In this document: positions 56,307-64,000 of the stretch, piece by piece
Layout: each line of letters opens with the position of its first letter
Position numbering within the stretch: position 1 is the first letter of the stretch
Assembly (NCBI RefSeq): GCF_026013365.1
Contig: NZ_JAPDOE010000001.1
Coordinates: 1,054,001-1,118,000, forward strand
Direction of reading: 5' to 3'
Source of the DNA: Paenibacillus sp. LS1
Lineage (GTDB): Bacteria; Bacillota; Bacilli; Paenibacillales; Paenibacillaceae
DNA: 64,000 bases
Translations under genes and position numbers: made by a program
The notes under the pieces: model-generated
What the model saw: only the letters and a program-made list of their open reading frames with translations
Databases searched by the model: none
What the model was told of the DNA's origin: nothing

Positions 56307-57387
56307 GACTGTACGCCTCCGTTGTATGAATTAACTGTTCAAGCTTCCCGGCAGCTTTGCCCGAATCTACCGCTTCTGCGGCAAGTGTCACCCCTTCAGC
56401 AATGCTATCTGCAAGACCGGACACATAGATGCACGCTCCGGCGTTCAACAGAACGACATCACGGTATGCACTTTGCTCACCCTGGAAGATCCTCTTAATA
56501 ATTTCGGCATTCTGTGCTGCATCTCCTCCAAGTACCGCTTCGAGCGGATGCAGAGACAAGCCCATATCACGTGGATCAATATTATAGGTGTGCACTTGAC
56601 CATTGCGAAGTTCAGATACCTGAGTTGGCGCCGAGATACTGATTTCATCCAGACCATCATGGCTGGCCACGACCAAAGCTCTTTTGAGACCCAGACGATT
56701 CAGTACTTCAGCAATCATTGGCGTCCGGGAACGATCATACAGGCCAAGCAATTGGCGATCTGCTCCTGCAGGGTTGGTTAAAGGTCCGAGCATGTTGAAA
56801 ATAGTACGAACACCCAGCTCCTTTCTTGGTCCTGCCGCATGTCGCATGGAAGGGTGATATACCTGGGCAAAACAGAAACAGATTCCGATATCATCCAGAC
56901 ATTGTCTGGCCTGCTCACCGTTCAGATGGATATTTACACCGAGTGCCTCTAATACATCTGCACTACCCGCTTTGCCTGAAGCTGAACGGTTGCCATGTTT
57001 GGCGACCCGAACCGAGACGGCCGAAGCAATGATCGCGGATGCTGTGGAAATGTTGAATTTGTAAATACCCGATCCACCTGTTCCACACGTGTCCAGCAAG
57101 CCGCTGCCATCCGTGAGGATTCGTCCGCCTTGACCACGCATGGCTTCAGCAAAACCGGTGATCTCATCCACCGTTTCCCCCTTCATCCGCAGCGCCATCA
57201 GCAAACCTCCGATTTGAGCCGGCGTTGCCTCACCTCTCATGATCGAGTACATCAAATCTCGTGCTTCGGCTTGCTCCAGATGACCGCCCTCCAAAATCTT
57301 CGCCAGGCCATTTTTCATGCCTTCCTCACGAGTAATCTCAGCAATAGGGGTTACAAGGTTCTCATTCATTATTGGGTTTATGTTCAT
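56296..57387 (-). CDS. trpD: Anthranilate phosphoribosyltransferase
   Basis: Joins anthranilate and PRPP. It has 363 aa. The PRPP loop is LLDTCGTGGSGIYKFN, with KHGNRSASGKAGSADVLE and GPLTNPAGADRQLLG. About 20 extra N-terminal residues compared with many homologs; GAGAGGAG precedes ATG. No trpG lies beside it. Confidence 0.95.
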   Translation of the reverse strand: MNINPIMNENLVTPIAEITREEGMKNGLAKILEGGHLEQAEARDLMYSIMRGEATPAQIGGLLMALRMKGETVDEITGFAEAMRGQGGRILTDGSGLLDTCGTGGSGIYKFNISTASAIIASAVSVRVAKHGNRSASGKAGSADVLEALGVNIHLNGEQARQCLDDIGICFCFAQVYHPSMRHAAGPRKELGVRTIFNMLGPLTNPAGADRQLLGLYDRSRTPMIAEVLNRLGLKRALVVASHDGLDEISISAPTQVSELRNGQVHTYNIDPRDMGLSLHPLEAVLGGDAAQNAEIIKRIFQGEQSAYRDVVLLNAGACIYVSGLADSIAEGVTLAAEAVDSGKAAGKLEQLIHTTEAYSHVS

Positions 57388-57404
57388 CTCCGGTCTCTCC
57401 TCTC

Positions 57405-58973
57405 TCAGTTCTTAGCGGCTGCTGGTGTGACAAAGTAGTCTGCATTCGCCAGTCTCAACGTGTTGTCCTTGTCTTTGGCAGGAAACATGGCTTCTGCTGT
57501 TCGAATCGCCTTGAGCAATGCTTTGGCTTTATTAACCGTTTCTTCATATTCATTCTCAGGTACAGAATCCCATACGATTCCCGCTCCGGCCTGTACATAT
57601 GCTTTTCCTTTTTTGAAAATAATCGTACGAATCGTAATACAGGAGTCCATGTTACCCGAGAAACCGAGGTATCCGATTGCTCCTGCATAGGCACCACGAG
57701 CCTCTTTCTCCAGTTCCGCGATAATTTCCATTGCACGCAGTTTCGGTGCCCCGGATACGGTACCCGCTGGCAAGCACGAGAGGAATGCATCAAAGAAATC
57801 CTTGTCTTCTCTAAGCTCGCCCGTAACGTTGGACACCATGTGCATAACGTGAGAATAACGTTCAATCTCCATGAACATGTCACACTTCACACTGCCGAAG
57901 CTGGATACCCGGCCCAGATCGTTACGACCCAGATCAACCAGCATCAGATGCTCCGCACGTTCCTTCTCATCCTGGAGTAGATCCGCAGCGAGTGCACGAT
58001 CTTCCGCTTCTGTCGCCCCTCTTGGACGTGTGCCTGCAATCGGTCGTGTCTCCACACGATTGCCGTCCACCTTGACCAGAGCTTCTGGCGAAGTTCCAAC
58101 GATAATCTCATCATCCATTTTGAGGTAGTACATGTAAGGAGATGGATTCAGCGTCCGAAGCACACGATATACGTGAAGTGGAGAAACTTCCGTATCAATG
58201 TGGAAACGCTGGGATAATACCACTTGAAAAATATCACCTGCGCGAATGTAATCTTTGGCTTGCTCCACATTGCCGATAAACTGCTCCTTCGTGAGATTGG
58301 AGCGGATATCCCCCAGCTCTACATCTCCCGGAATAGAGCGCGGATTCAGGTTCTCCCCTGGTCCTTGCTGCTGCAAACGTTCTGCGGCCTGCTCCAGCTT
58401 CTCTGAAGTCACTGCATACGCTTGACGTATCTCTTCATCCGTTGCGCCGTCTTTGAGGTGTACATTACCGACCAGCAGCATTTGCTGCTTCACATGGTCA
58501 AACACGATAATCTGGTCACAGAACATAAAGCGAATGTCATCCATATTCAGGTCATCCAGCGCGTGAGCTGGAAGCTTCTCATAATAGGACAGCAGATCGT
58601 ATCCAAAGAACCCAATTGCCCCACCTGTGAATGGTGGCAGTTCATCATCTTTCGGGCTGCGGTACTTACGCAGCAATGCTTTCAGTTCTTCAATCGGTTT
58701 GCCTGGCAATTCACGGGTCTTCCCTGCTTCTTCTACAACAATCCGGCCCTTCTTGGCCGAAATCATCAGGAACGGATCTGTACCGATGAACGAGTATCTC
58801 GCCCATTGAATACCACCCTCTACACTTTCCAACAGGAATGCCCGGTCGTTGTCAGCATAACGGCGGAATATTCGAATCGGAGTCTCCATATCTGCCAGAA
58901 TCCGTTTGACTACCGGAATCAGATTATACTCATTCGACATTTTCAGTACTTGATTAACGTTTGGCGTTATCAT
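57405..58973 (-). CDS. trpE: Anthranilate synthase component I
   Basis: Makes anthranilate from chorismate with the glutamine amidotransferase TrpG, which is not in the window (in B. subtilis it is in the folate operon). It has 522 aa; FLLESVEGG is the tryptophan feedback site, and the C-terminal chorismate-binding domain has RPIAGTRPRGATEAED and LPAGTVSGAPKLRAMEI. AAAGGACG precedes the ATG. First gene of trpEDCFBA-hisC-tyrA. Confidence 0.96.
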   Translation of the reverse strand: MITPNVNQVLKMSNEYNLIPVVKRILADMETPIRIFRRYADNDRAFLLESVEGGIQWARYSFIGTDPFLMISAKKGRIVVEEAGKTRELPGKPIEELKALLRKYRSPKDDELPPFTGGAIGFFGYDLLSYYEKLPAHALDDLNMDDIRFMFCDQIIVFDHVKQQMLLVGNVHLKDGATDEEIRQAYAVTSEKLEQAAERLQQQGPGENLNPRSIPGDVELGDIRSNLTKEQFIGNVEQAKDYIRAGDIFQVVLSQRFHIDTEVSPLHVYRVLRTLNPSPYMYYLKMDDEIIVGTSPEALVKVDGNRVETRPIAGTRPRGATEAEDRALAADLLQDEKERAEHLMLVDLGRNDLGRVSSFGSVKCDMFMEIERYSHVMHMVSNVTGELREDKDFFDAFLSCLPAGTVSGAPKLRAMEIIAELEKEARGAYAGAIGYLGFSGNMDSCITIRTIIFKKGKAYVQAGAGIVWDSVPENEYEETVNKAKALLKAIRTAEAMFPAKDKDNTLRLANADYFVTPAAAKN

Positions 58974-58998
58974 TAGATCACGTCCTTTCAGATTTAGG

Positions 58999-59218
58999 TA
59001 AGTTCAACTAAAGATTGTTTCCACTAGCACTTCGATGACAGAACAACCTTCCGATCACTGTTATCCCCAGATTTTTTTGATTCCCTTTCTAAAGGGAAAA
59101 TCCGGTGATAGCGTTGCTTCCGATGTAGCTTTCTTTCAGAAAGCTTTTAGGCGAACGCTTCGCTTCTTCACGTTATTTCTGTCCTCTTCGTTTTTGTGTA
59201 AAAGTTTAGTTGAACTTA
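58999..59218. mobile_element. MITE-like element in the trp leader, 220 bp
   Basis: Perfect 14-bp terminal inverted repeats TAAGTTCAACTAAA / TTTAGTTGAACTTA, flanked by a direct 4-bp duplication TAGG (58995-58998 and 59219-59222). No coding capacity; inner palindromes (CCCTTT/AAAGGG, GAAAGC-type). This is the size and form of a non-autonomous transposon derivative. It lies 22 bases before the trpE start. No transposase is in the window. Confidence 0.8.
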
Positions 59219-59252
59219 TAGGTGTAGAAGAAATAATTCAATATACAATGAA

Positions 59253-59279
59253 AAAACCTCTACCATCTGGTAGAGGTTT
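59253..59279 (-). terminator. Terminator in the trp leader (attenuator)
   Basis: AACCTCTACC / GGTAGAGGTT, loop AGAT, six T. Located between the TRAP-like site and trpE. Its 5' arm CTCTAC can pair with GTAGAG, which occurs twice in the TRAP-like site. Confidence 0.88.
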
Positions 59280-59596
59280 GGTTATAAGCTGTATTTAACA
59301 GGTTGATGCTTCATAAATAACAAGTCCCTATACTTCGCTGTCGGATTATTCACAGGTCGCTGAATTGATGCATCTCACATCATCTAATTCGGGAAAATAT
59401 ATCAGTTATAACACTTCAATTACTCATTCCAATATTTCATCAAATATGGGAAAGTATATTGATCGTGTTGAACCAAAATATATCAAAACAAAAGATGTCA
59501 TAAGACAATTTTGTTTTCCCTGTTCCTGTTACCTATTCCGTAGCACGACGTACCGTGAATCAGTTGACCGGTTTCTGTTGCCCCGGTTACCACCCA
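59280..59596. other. Trp leader segment between TRAP-like site and terminator
   Basis: About 317 bases, AT-rich on average, with AAAACAAAA...TTTTGTTTT (a weak hairpin at about 59484-59517 on the minus strand) and CGGT-type repeats. No gene with a ribosome site. Confidence 0.4.
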
Positions 59597-59601
59597 CTGG
59601 A

Positions 59602-59656
59602 CTCTGCTATATACTCCACTAGCTCAGCTGCTCTCAGCTCAATCTCTACTCTACTC
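59602..59656 (-). promoter_or_regulatory. TRAP-type binding site, eleven NAG triplets
   Basis: Minus-strand triplets at 59656, 59651, 59646, 59640, 59635, 59630, 59625, 59621, 59616, 59609 and 59604 (5' base). Eight are GAG, two TAG, one CAG; the spacers are 2-3 bases except one of 1 and one of 4. TRAP (MtrB) binds eleven such triplets. mtrB usually lies upstream of ndk in this gene order, just outside the window. Confidence 0.78.
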
Positions 59657-59667
59657 AACTGGTTCTC

Positions 59668-59696
59668 ACTATACATCATTATGATCGGTTTGACAA
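59668..59696 (-). promoter_or_regulatory. Promoter of the trp operon
   Basis: TTGTCA (59691-59696), 17-base spacer, TATAGT (59668-59673); transcription would begin near 59661, a few bases before the triplet run. Confidence 0.7.
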
Positions 59697-59705
59697 CCCA
59701 CTTGC

Positions 59706-60083
59706 TTAAGAGCCAGAAGGTGCTGCCAAATCCGGACGTAATGCCTGTGCACCGTTCAGATACACATGGTTGATTTCATTCTGACCTTTGTTCGTGTTCA
59801 CATGCACCATGAAACGAATGCATTGCGCCAAGGCACCTTTAACCGGAACCTCCAGTGCACACATTAGTGGTACCAGTTCCCAACCATCCAGTTGGCGAAT
59901 AGCTTTTGCCGGGAAAGCAGCATCCAGATCCCCGGTTAATGTAATCCACACACTGCAGATATCTTCCGGTTGGATCTCATTGCGATCTACGATCTCCTGC
60001 AACAATACAGCCGTTTCCTTCAAAATCTGTTCTTCGTTGTTCTGCGTGACTGTTGTAGCCCCGCGAATTCCCCGTGTGACCAT
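59706..60083 (-). CDS. aroH: Chorismate mutase (AroH type)
   Basis: Monofunctional chorismate mutase of 125 aa; Arg7 in RGIRGATTV and Arg90-region IRFMVHVN are the active-site stretches of the B. subtilis enzyme. AGGAAGGGAG precedes the ATG by 10 bases. The trp promoter lies just after its stop. Confidence 0.95.
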   Translation of the reverse strand: MVTRGIRGATTVTQNNEEQILKETAVLLQEIVDRNEIQPEDICSVWITLTGDLDAAFPAKAIRQLDGWELVPLMCALEVPVKGALAQCIRFMVHVNTNKGQNEINHVYLNGAQALRPDLAAPSGS

Positions 60084-60088
60084 TGCTG

Positions 60089-61183
60089 TTATTCTCCCTT
60101 CCTGAGCATTTCAATGACGTCCCGAACTGCCGACACAGGTACGTCCTTCACAATTCTTGCAGCCCCAATCCGATCAGGAATGATGAACACCATATGACCT
60201 TCACGGAACTTTTTGTCGTGCATCATCGCTTCCATTAGTGCATCCGTGTCCAGATGCGCAGGCATCGTTGTCGGAAGGCGAAGTGAGCGCAGCATGCGGA
60301 CAGTATCTTCATAGAGCCCTGCTGGTGCACCAAGCTTCTCACCAAGCAGTGCTGATCCAGCCATACCAATCGAGATTGCTTCTCCGTGCAGGAATTCTCC
60401 GTAGCCAGCAATCGCTTCAATGGCATGACCAATCGTATGTCCCAAGTTCAAGAGCGCACGCTCTCCATTTTCACGTTCGTCTCTGGATACAATCTCTGCC
60501 TTAATACCACATCCACGCTCCAAACCGTATCCCAGTGCTTCCGGATTAAGCGCAAGCAACTCTTCCGCATGCTCCTCACACCAATGTGCAAAAGCCTCAT
60601 CACGGATCAGTCCGTGCTTCAGCATCTCTGACAAACCTGCCGAAACATCTCGTGGCGGCAAGGATTGAAGTGTATCCACATCGTAGAGTACAAGTTCGGG
60701 CTGGTGGAATGCACCGATCATATTTTTGGCCAGCGGATGATTGACAGCTACTTTGCCGCCCACACTACTGTCATGCGCCAAAATCGTTGTAGGTACTTGA
60801 ACAAACTTGATTCCACGCATATATGTAGCGGCTACAAAGCCAGCCAGATCACCTACGACACCTCCACCTAGGGCCAGAATCGCAGAACTCCGATCCAGTT
60901 TGCCTTCGATAGCGACAGTCATCATATCCTGGTATACCGAAAGGGATTTCGATGTTTCACCTGAGGGCACAACCGCCGATACGACTGTATAACCAGCCGT
61001 ACGCAGCGTTTGCTCCAAACCTGACAAGTATTTGGGAGCCACATTTTCGTCTGTAATGATGAGTAACGGGCTTTTCTTGGTCAAGCCATATTGCTCAAAA
61101 TATTGAGGGGCTTGCGCCAAGAGGCCGCTACCAATCAGAATCGGATATGAGCGTTCCTCCAGCTGTACCGTCAGCTGACGCAT
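60089..61183 (-). CDS. aroB: 3-dehydroquinate synthase
   Basis: NAD-dependent zinc/cobalt enzyme of the shikimate pathway. It has 364 aa from ATG 61183 (GGAG 9 bases upstream), one base after the aroC stop. ILALGGGVVGDLAGFVAATYMRG and NLGHTIGHAIEA (metal His) are seen. Confidence 0.96.
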   Translation of the reverse strand: MRQLTVQLEERSYPILIGSGLLAQAPQYFEQYGLTKKSPLLIITDENVAPKYLSGLEQTLRTAGYTVVSAVVPSGETSKSLSVYQDMMTVAIEGKLDRSSAILALGGGVVGDLAGFVAATYMRGIKFVQVPTTILAHDSSVGGKVAVNHPLAKNMIGAFHQPELVLYDVDTLQSLPPRDVSAGLSEMLKHGLIRDEAFAHWCEEHAEELLALNPEALGYGLERGCGIKAEIVSRDERENGERALLNLGHTIGHAIEAIAGYGEFLHGEAISIGMAGSALLGEKLGAPAGLYEDTVRMLRSLRLPTTMPAHLDTDALMEAMMHDKKFREGHMVFIIPDRIGAARIVKDVPVSAVRDVIEMLRKGE

Positions 61184-61184
61184 A

Positions 61185-62354
61185 TTAGTAATTCTCCAGT
61201 TGAGCGTTATAGCTGGCAACGTTCGCACGGATCTCTTCCATGGAATCCCCGCCGAACTTCTCCAGGAATGCTTTGGCAATTTCCCATGCTACGACATGCT
61301 CCATAACCACACTCGCTGCGGGTACAGCACAAGCGTCTGAGCGCTCAACCTGAGCCGTAAATGCTTCTTTCGTATCAATATCGACACTTTGCAGTGGCTT
61401 ATACAACGTTGGGATTGGCTTCATCACACCACGTACAACCACTGGCATCCCGTTCGTCATACCACCTTCGAATCCACCCAGACGGTTGGTTGCACGGTGG
61501 TAGCCGCGCTCATCCGTATGCATGATTTCATCATGTACCTGTGATCCACGAATGACTCCGGCTTCGAATCCGATACCAATTTCTACACCTTTGAATGCAT
61601 TAATGGACATTACGCCTTGTGCGATTCGTGCGTCCAGCTTGCGATCGTATTGAACATAACTTCCCAAACCAACAGGTACGCCTTCAACGATACATTCCAC
61701 TATTCCTCCGATGGAATCGCCTTCTTGTTTGATCTGGTCGATGTAGGCTTCCATCTTCTTCTCTGTCTCAGCATCTGTGACACGTACTGAGGAAGCTTCT
61801 GTCACTGCAATAAGTTCATCAATCGGAAGGTCCTGATAAGGAGCTTCAATCTCTCCAATCCGAAGTACACGCCCAGCTACCTTGATTCCGAATTCAGCCA
61901 GGAACTGACGTGCAATGGCACCACATGCCACACGTACCGTTGTCTCACGCGCACTGGAGCGCTCCAATACGTTACGCAAGTCTTTGAGATTATACTTGAG
62001 TCCACCGTTCAGATCGGCGTGTCCGGGACGCGGACGATGAACGCGACGTTTCTCTTCGTCACTGCCTTCAATTGGCTCAATATTCATAATGTTCTGCCAA
62101 TGTTTCCAGTCGTTATTTTGAACAACCAGCGCTACTGGAGCACCTGTTGTATATCCATGACGGATACCACCAACGAAATTGGCCTGATCCTTCTCGATCT
62201 GCATCCGGCGTCCACGACCATATCCCTTTTGGCGGCGGTGAAGCTGGAAATTCAGTTCTTCAAAGTCAATCGTCAAATTACTTGGCAATCCTTCAATAAT
62301 AGCGGTCAATTGGGGTCCGTGCGTCTCCCCTGCGGTTAAATAGCGTAAACTCAT
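61185..62354 (-). CDS. aroC: Chorismate synthase
   Basis: FMN-dependent last enzyme of the chorismate pathway; called aroF in B. subtilis. It has 389 aa from ATG 62354 (AAAGGGGG upstream). [33 protein letters not shown] [11 protein letters not shown] and [12 protein letters not shown] are family signatures. Confidence 0.96.
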   Translation of the reverse strand: MSLRYLTAGETHGPQLTAIIEGLPSNLTIDFEELNFQLHRRQKGYGRGRRMQIEKDQANFVGGIRHGYTTGAPVALVVQNNDWKHWQNIMNIEPIEGSDEEKRRVHRPRPGHADLNGGLKYNLKDLRNVLERSSARETTVRVACGAIARQFLAEFGIKVAGRVLRIGEIEAPYQDLPIDELIAVTEASSVRVTDAETEKKMEAYIDQIKQEGDSIGGIVECIVEGVPVGLGSYVQYDRKLDARIAQGVMSINAFKGVEIGIGFEAGVIRGSQVHDEIMHTDERGYHRATNRLGGFEGGMTNGMPVVVRGVMKPIPTLYKPLQSVDIDTKEAFTAQVERSDACAVPAASVVMEHVVAWEIAKAFLEKFGGDSMEEIRANVASYNAQLENY

Positions 62355-62482
62355 AATACGTTCCCCCTTTAAACTGTTAAACTTCACATTGCTAAAATCC
62401 CATAATTTCTTTGCTTATTATAGTATAGCTGACCCGCTTTGACAAGAAAGTCGGCACTTTCTTGTACTTGATATACAAATAA

Positions 62483-62519
62483 CCGCCTGAACACATGTAA
62501 CATGTGCTTCAGACGGCTC
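62483..62519 (-). terminator. Terminator-like hairpin after cheR
   Basis: Minus-strand CCGTCTGAAGCACATG / CATGTGTTCAGGCGG with few mismatches; T-tract weak. Confidence 0.6.
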
Positions 62520-62533
62520 AACAACTAATATGA

Positions 62534-63328
62534 TTATTTCTTCCGATAGAAGAATGTCTCTGCTGTCTCCAGACCATATTGTCCTGGGGAGAAGATCTGC
62601 TCCGTACTGCCCACAAACAAAATACCGCCTGGACGCAAACTTGCTGCAAATTTGTGATACAACAGGTTTTTGGCTTCCTCAGTAAAATAGATCATGACAT
62701 TCCGGCACACAATCAGATCGTATCCATCGTCAAAACGGTCCACGAGCAAATTTTGTTTCATGAACTTGATCGAATTTTTGAGTTGCTCATCAATACGGTA
62801 TACCAAGCCATCCTGCTTGAAGTAACGGTTCGCCGTTTCCTTTGGCACATCCTTAAGTGAGCGTTCCATATAACGCCCTTCCTTGGCTTTGGCCAATGCA
62901 CCTTCATCCAGATCACTTGCCGTAATGGAGCTGTCCTTCAAAATTCCCATCGTATCTAGAATCATGGCGAGTGTATAAGGTTCTTCACCTGTTGAACAAG
63001 CTGCACTCCAGACTTTCACACGTCGCTTGGAGCCCAGTAGCTCAGGCAGAATCTCGTCCCGTAGTACTTCCCAACGATTGGGATTACGCCAGAATTCCGA
63101 AACGTTAATCGTCATACGATCAAGAAACTCGAAGAACAATGATTTATCTTTCTGCATAGCATCAAAAAAATTAGAAAATGTATGAAACCCGTTTTTGTTG
63201 CGAAGTGTGGTCAGCCTTCTTTTCATCTGGCCTTCCTTGTATTGAGCAAGATCAATGCCTGTGCTCTCTTTGATTTTACGAATGAATCCGGTGTAATCCG
63301 GGTCTAGTAATTGTTCTTGCTCCAGCAT
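62534..63328 (-). CDS. cheR: Chemotaxis protein methyltransferase CheR
   Basis: SAM-dependent methylation of receptor glutamates. It has 264 aa: an N-terminal helical part (about 1-75), then the SAM domain with [20 protein letters not shown] and [12 protein letters not shown]. Lies between ndk and aroC as in B. subtilis. Confidence 0.96.
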   Translation of the reverse strand: MLEQEQLLDPDYTGFIRKIKESTGIDLAQYKEGQMKRRLTTLRNKNGFHTFSNFFDAMQKDKSLFFEFLDRMTINVSEFWRNPNRWEVLRDEILPELLGSKRRVKVWSAACSTGEEPYTLAMILDTMGILKDSSITASDLDEGALAKAKEGRYMERSLKDVPKETANRYFKQDGLVYRIDEQLKNSIKFMKQNLLVDRFDDGYDLIVCRNVMIYFTEEAKNLLYHKFAASLRPGGILFVGSTEQIFSPGQYGLETAETFFYRKK

Positions 63329-63353
63329 CGTGTATCACCCTTTTGGCTAATAA

Positions 63354-63797
63354 TTACAACCAGGCTGCGATGCTCTTGTCATATACCACCAGTTCATCTG
63401 AAGCAAAGAAATTTTCTGCTTCACGGGAAGCACTTTCCGGTGAATCTGCCCCATGAATCAGATTATGTGGTGTGTGGCTGGCGAAGTCTCCGCGAATGGT
63501 CCCCGGAGCGGCTTCCTTCACATTGGTTTTTCCGATGACGATGCGCGCAAGCGCCACAATATCGTCCCCTTCCCACACCATGGCAAATACAGGCCCAGAT
63601 GTGATAAAACGAACCAAATCATCGAAAAAGGGTTTGCCCTCATGTTCAGCATAATGGCGTTTTGCCTGATCCTCAGACATCTGCACCAATTTGCCTGCCA
63701 CCAACTTAAATCCTTTGTCTTCCAGACGGCTAATAATTCGACCGATCAATCCACGCTGCACACCATCCGGCTTCACCATCAAAAATGTACGATCCAT
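63354..63797 (-). CDS. ndk: Nucleoside diphosphate kinase
   Basis: Balances NDP and NTP pools. It has 147 aa with [13 protein letters not shown] and phospho-His in [16 protein letters not shown] 63797 follows GAGGAGTGAGCTG; a longer frame to 63812 is unlikely. Confidence 0.97.
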   Translation of the reverse strand: MDRTFLMVKPDGVQRGLIGRIISRLEDKGFKLVAGKLVQMSEDQAKRHYAEHEGKPFFDDLVRFITSGPVFAMVWEGDDIVALARIVIGKTNVKEAAPGTIRGDFASHTPHNLIHGADSPESASREAENFFASDELVVYDKSIAAWL

Positions 63798-64000
63798 CAG
63801 CTCACTCCTCACTCACGGTTCAAAGTTAATCACTATGTAAACGCAATCCCTCTGATTGTAACATACATGTCCAAATCCTCCCAATGAGGAATTTCACACA
63901 TCTGTTCTCCTTCGGGTGTGAGTACCTGTGTCAGACCCAATCAACTATGCGTTGTCCAGTCCAACATGTGAGTCGAAGGTCATACAAAGTTTAATGCGTA

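Noticed and set aside
59365..59622. 85-aa plus-strand frame in the trp leader
   Set aside because: No ribosome site, low complexity, antisense to the leader, and explained by AT-rich sequence.
63813..64000. Gap to the right of ndk
   Set aside because: Nothing with a ribosome site, hairpin with T-tract or repeat was seen; the next gene (hepT-type in this order) would lie outside.

Overview
The window reads as one chromosomal segment of a spore-forming Firmicute, most likely a Paenibacillus. The evidence is gene order plus moderate G+C, AGGAGG-type ribosome sites, and Firmicute-specific regulators (T-box, LicT-type antiterminator site, TRAP-type triplets, Rex, DnaD, BshA/BshB1). From about 17.7 kb to the right end it follows the Bacillus subtilis order ndk-cheR-aroC(F)-aroB-aroH-trpEDCFBA-hisC-tyrA ... 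ypiF-qcrABC-ypjA-ypjB-ypjC-ypjD-dapB-mgsA-bshB1-bshA-cca-birA-panBCD-dinG ... ypmB(tseB)-asnS-dnaD. It has lineage-specific insertions: two ECF sigma/anti-sigma pairs, a short FtsH-like protease with a partner, rex-mtaD, hbd-ackA, TPR proteins and a stand-alone IDEAL protein.

Layout. 1-3.2 kb: a beta-glucoside-type PTS permease behind a LicT/BglG-type antitermination leader, divergent from a LysR regulator. 3.4-7.4 kb: a small putative sporulation gene, the omega-amidase mtnU, and a Fur-box-flanked pair made of a Btr-like AraC regulator and a siderophore-binding lipoprotein. 7.6-15 kb: mtnE, then a proline T-box leader and proB-proA-proC-mtnW-mtnX-mtnB, so proline synthesis sits inside methionine salvage. 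15-18 kb: a triple-repeat membrane protein with its ECF sigma and anti-sigma. 17.7-30 kb: dnaD, asnS, ackA, hbd, short ftsH, tseB, mtaD, rex, dinG. 30-41 kb: pantothenate, biotin ligase, tRNA CCA addition, bacillithiol, methylglyoxal, lysine (dapB) and MazG genes. 41-50 kb: ypjC/B/A, the b6c complex, ypiF, IDEAL protein, gamma carbonic anhydrase, phosphatase, and a second ECF sigma/anti-sigma pair. 50-64 kb: the aromatic supraoperon.

The most interesting parts are non-coding. Between the second sigma operon and tyrA there is an isolated consensus promoter with a full-match CcpA operator (cre) in its spacer. It drives an RNA of about 84 nt made of three hairpins with a pyrimidine-rich loop, a good candidate for a catabolite-repressed small RNA. 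The trp leader holds a promoter followed by eleven regularly spaced NAG triplets (TRAP-like), a strong terminator about 320 nt further on, and a 220-bp MITE-like element with perfect 14-bp inverted ends and a 4-bp target duplication just before trpE. panBCD has a leader with two tandem GCAGA...TCTGC hairpins that fits the pan RNA motif. No tRNA, rRNA, CRISPR array or intact insertion sequence was seen.
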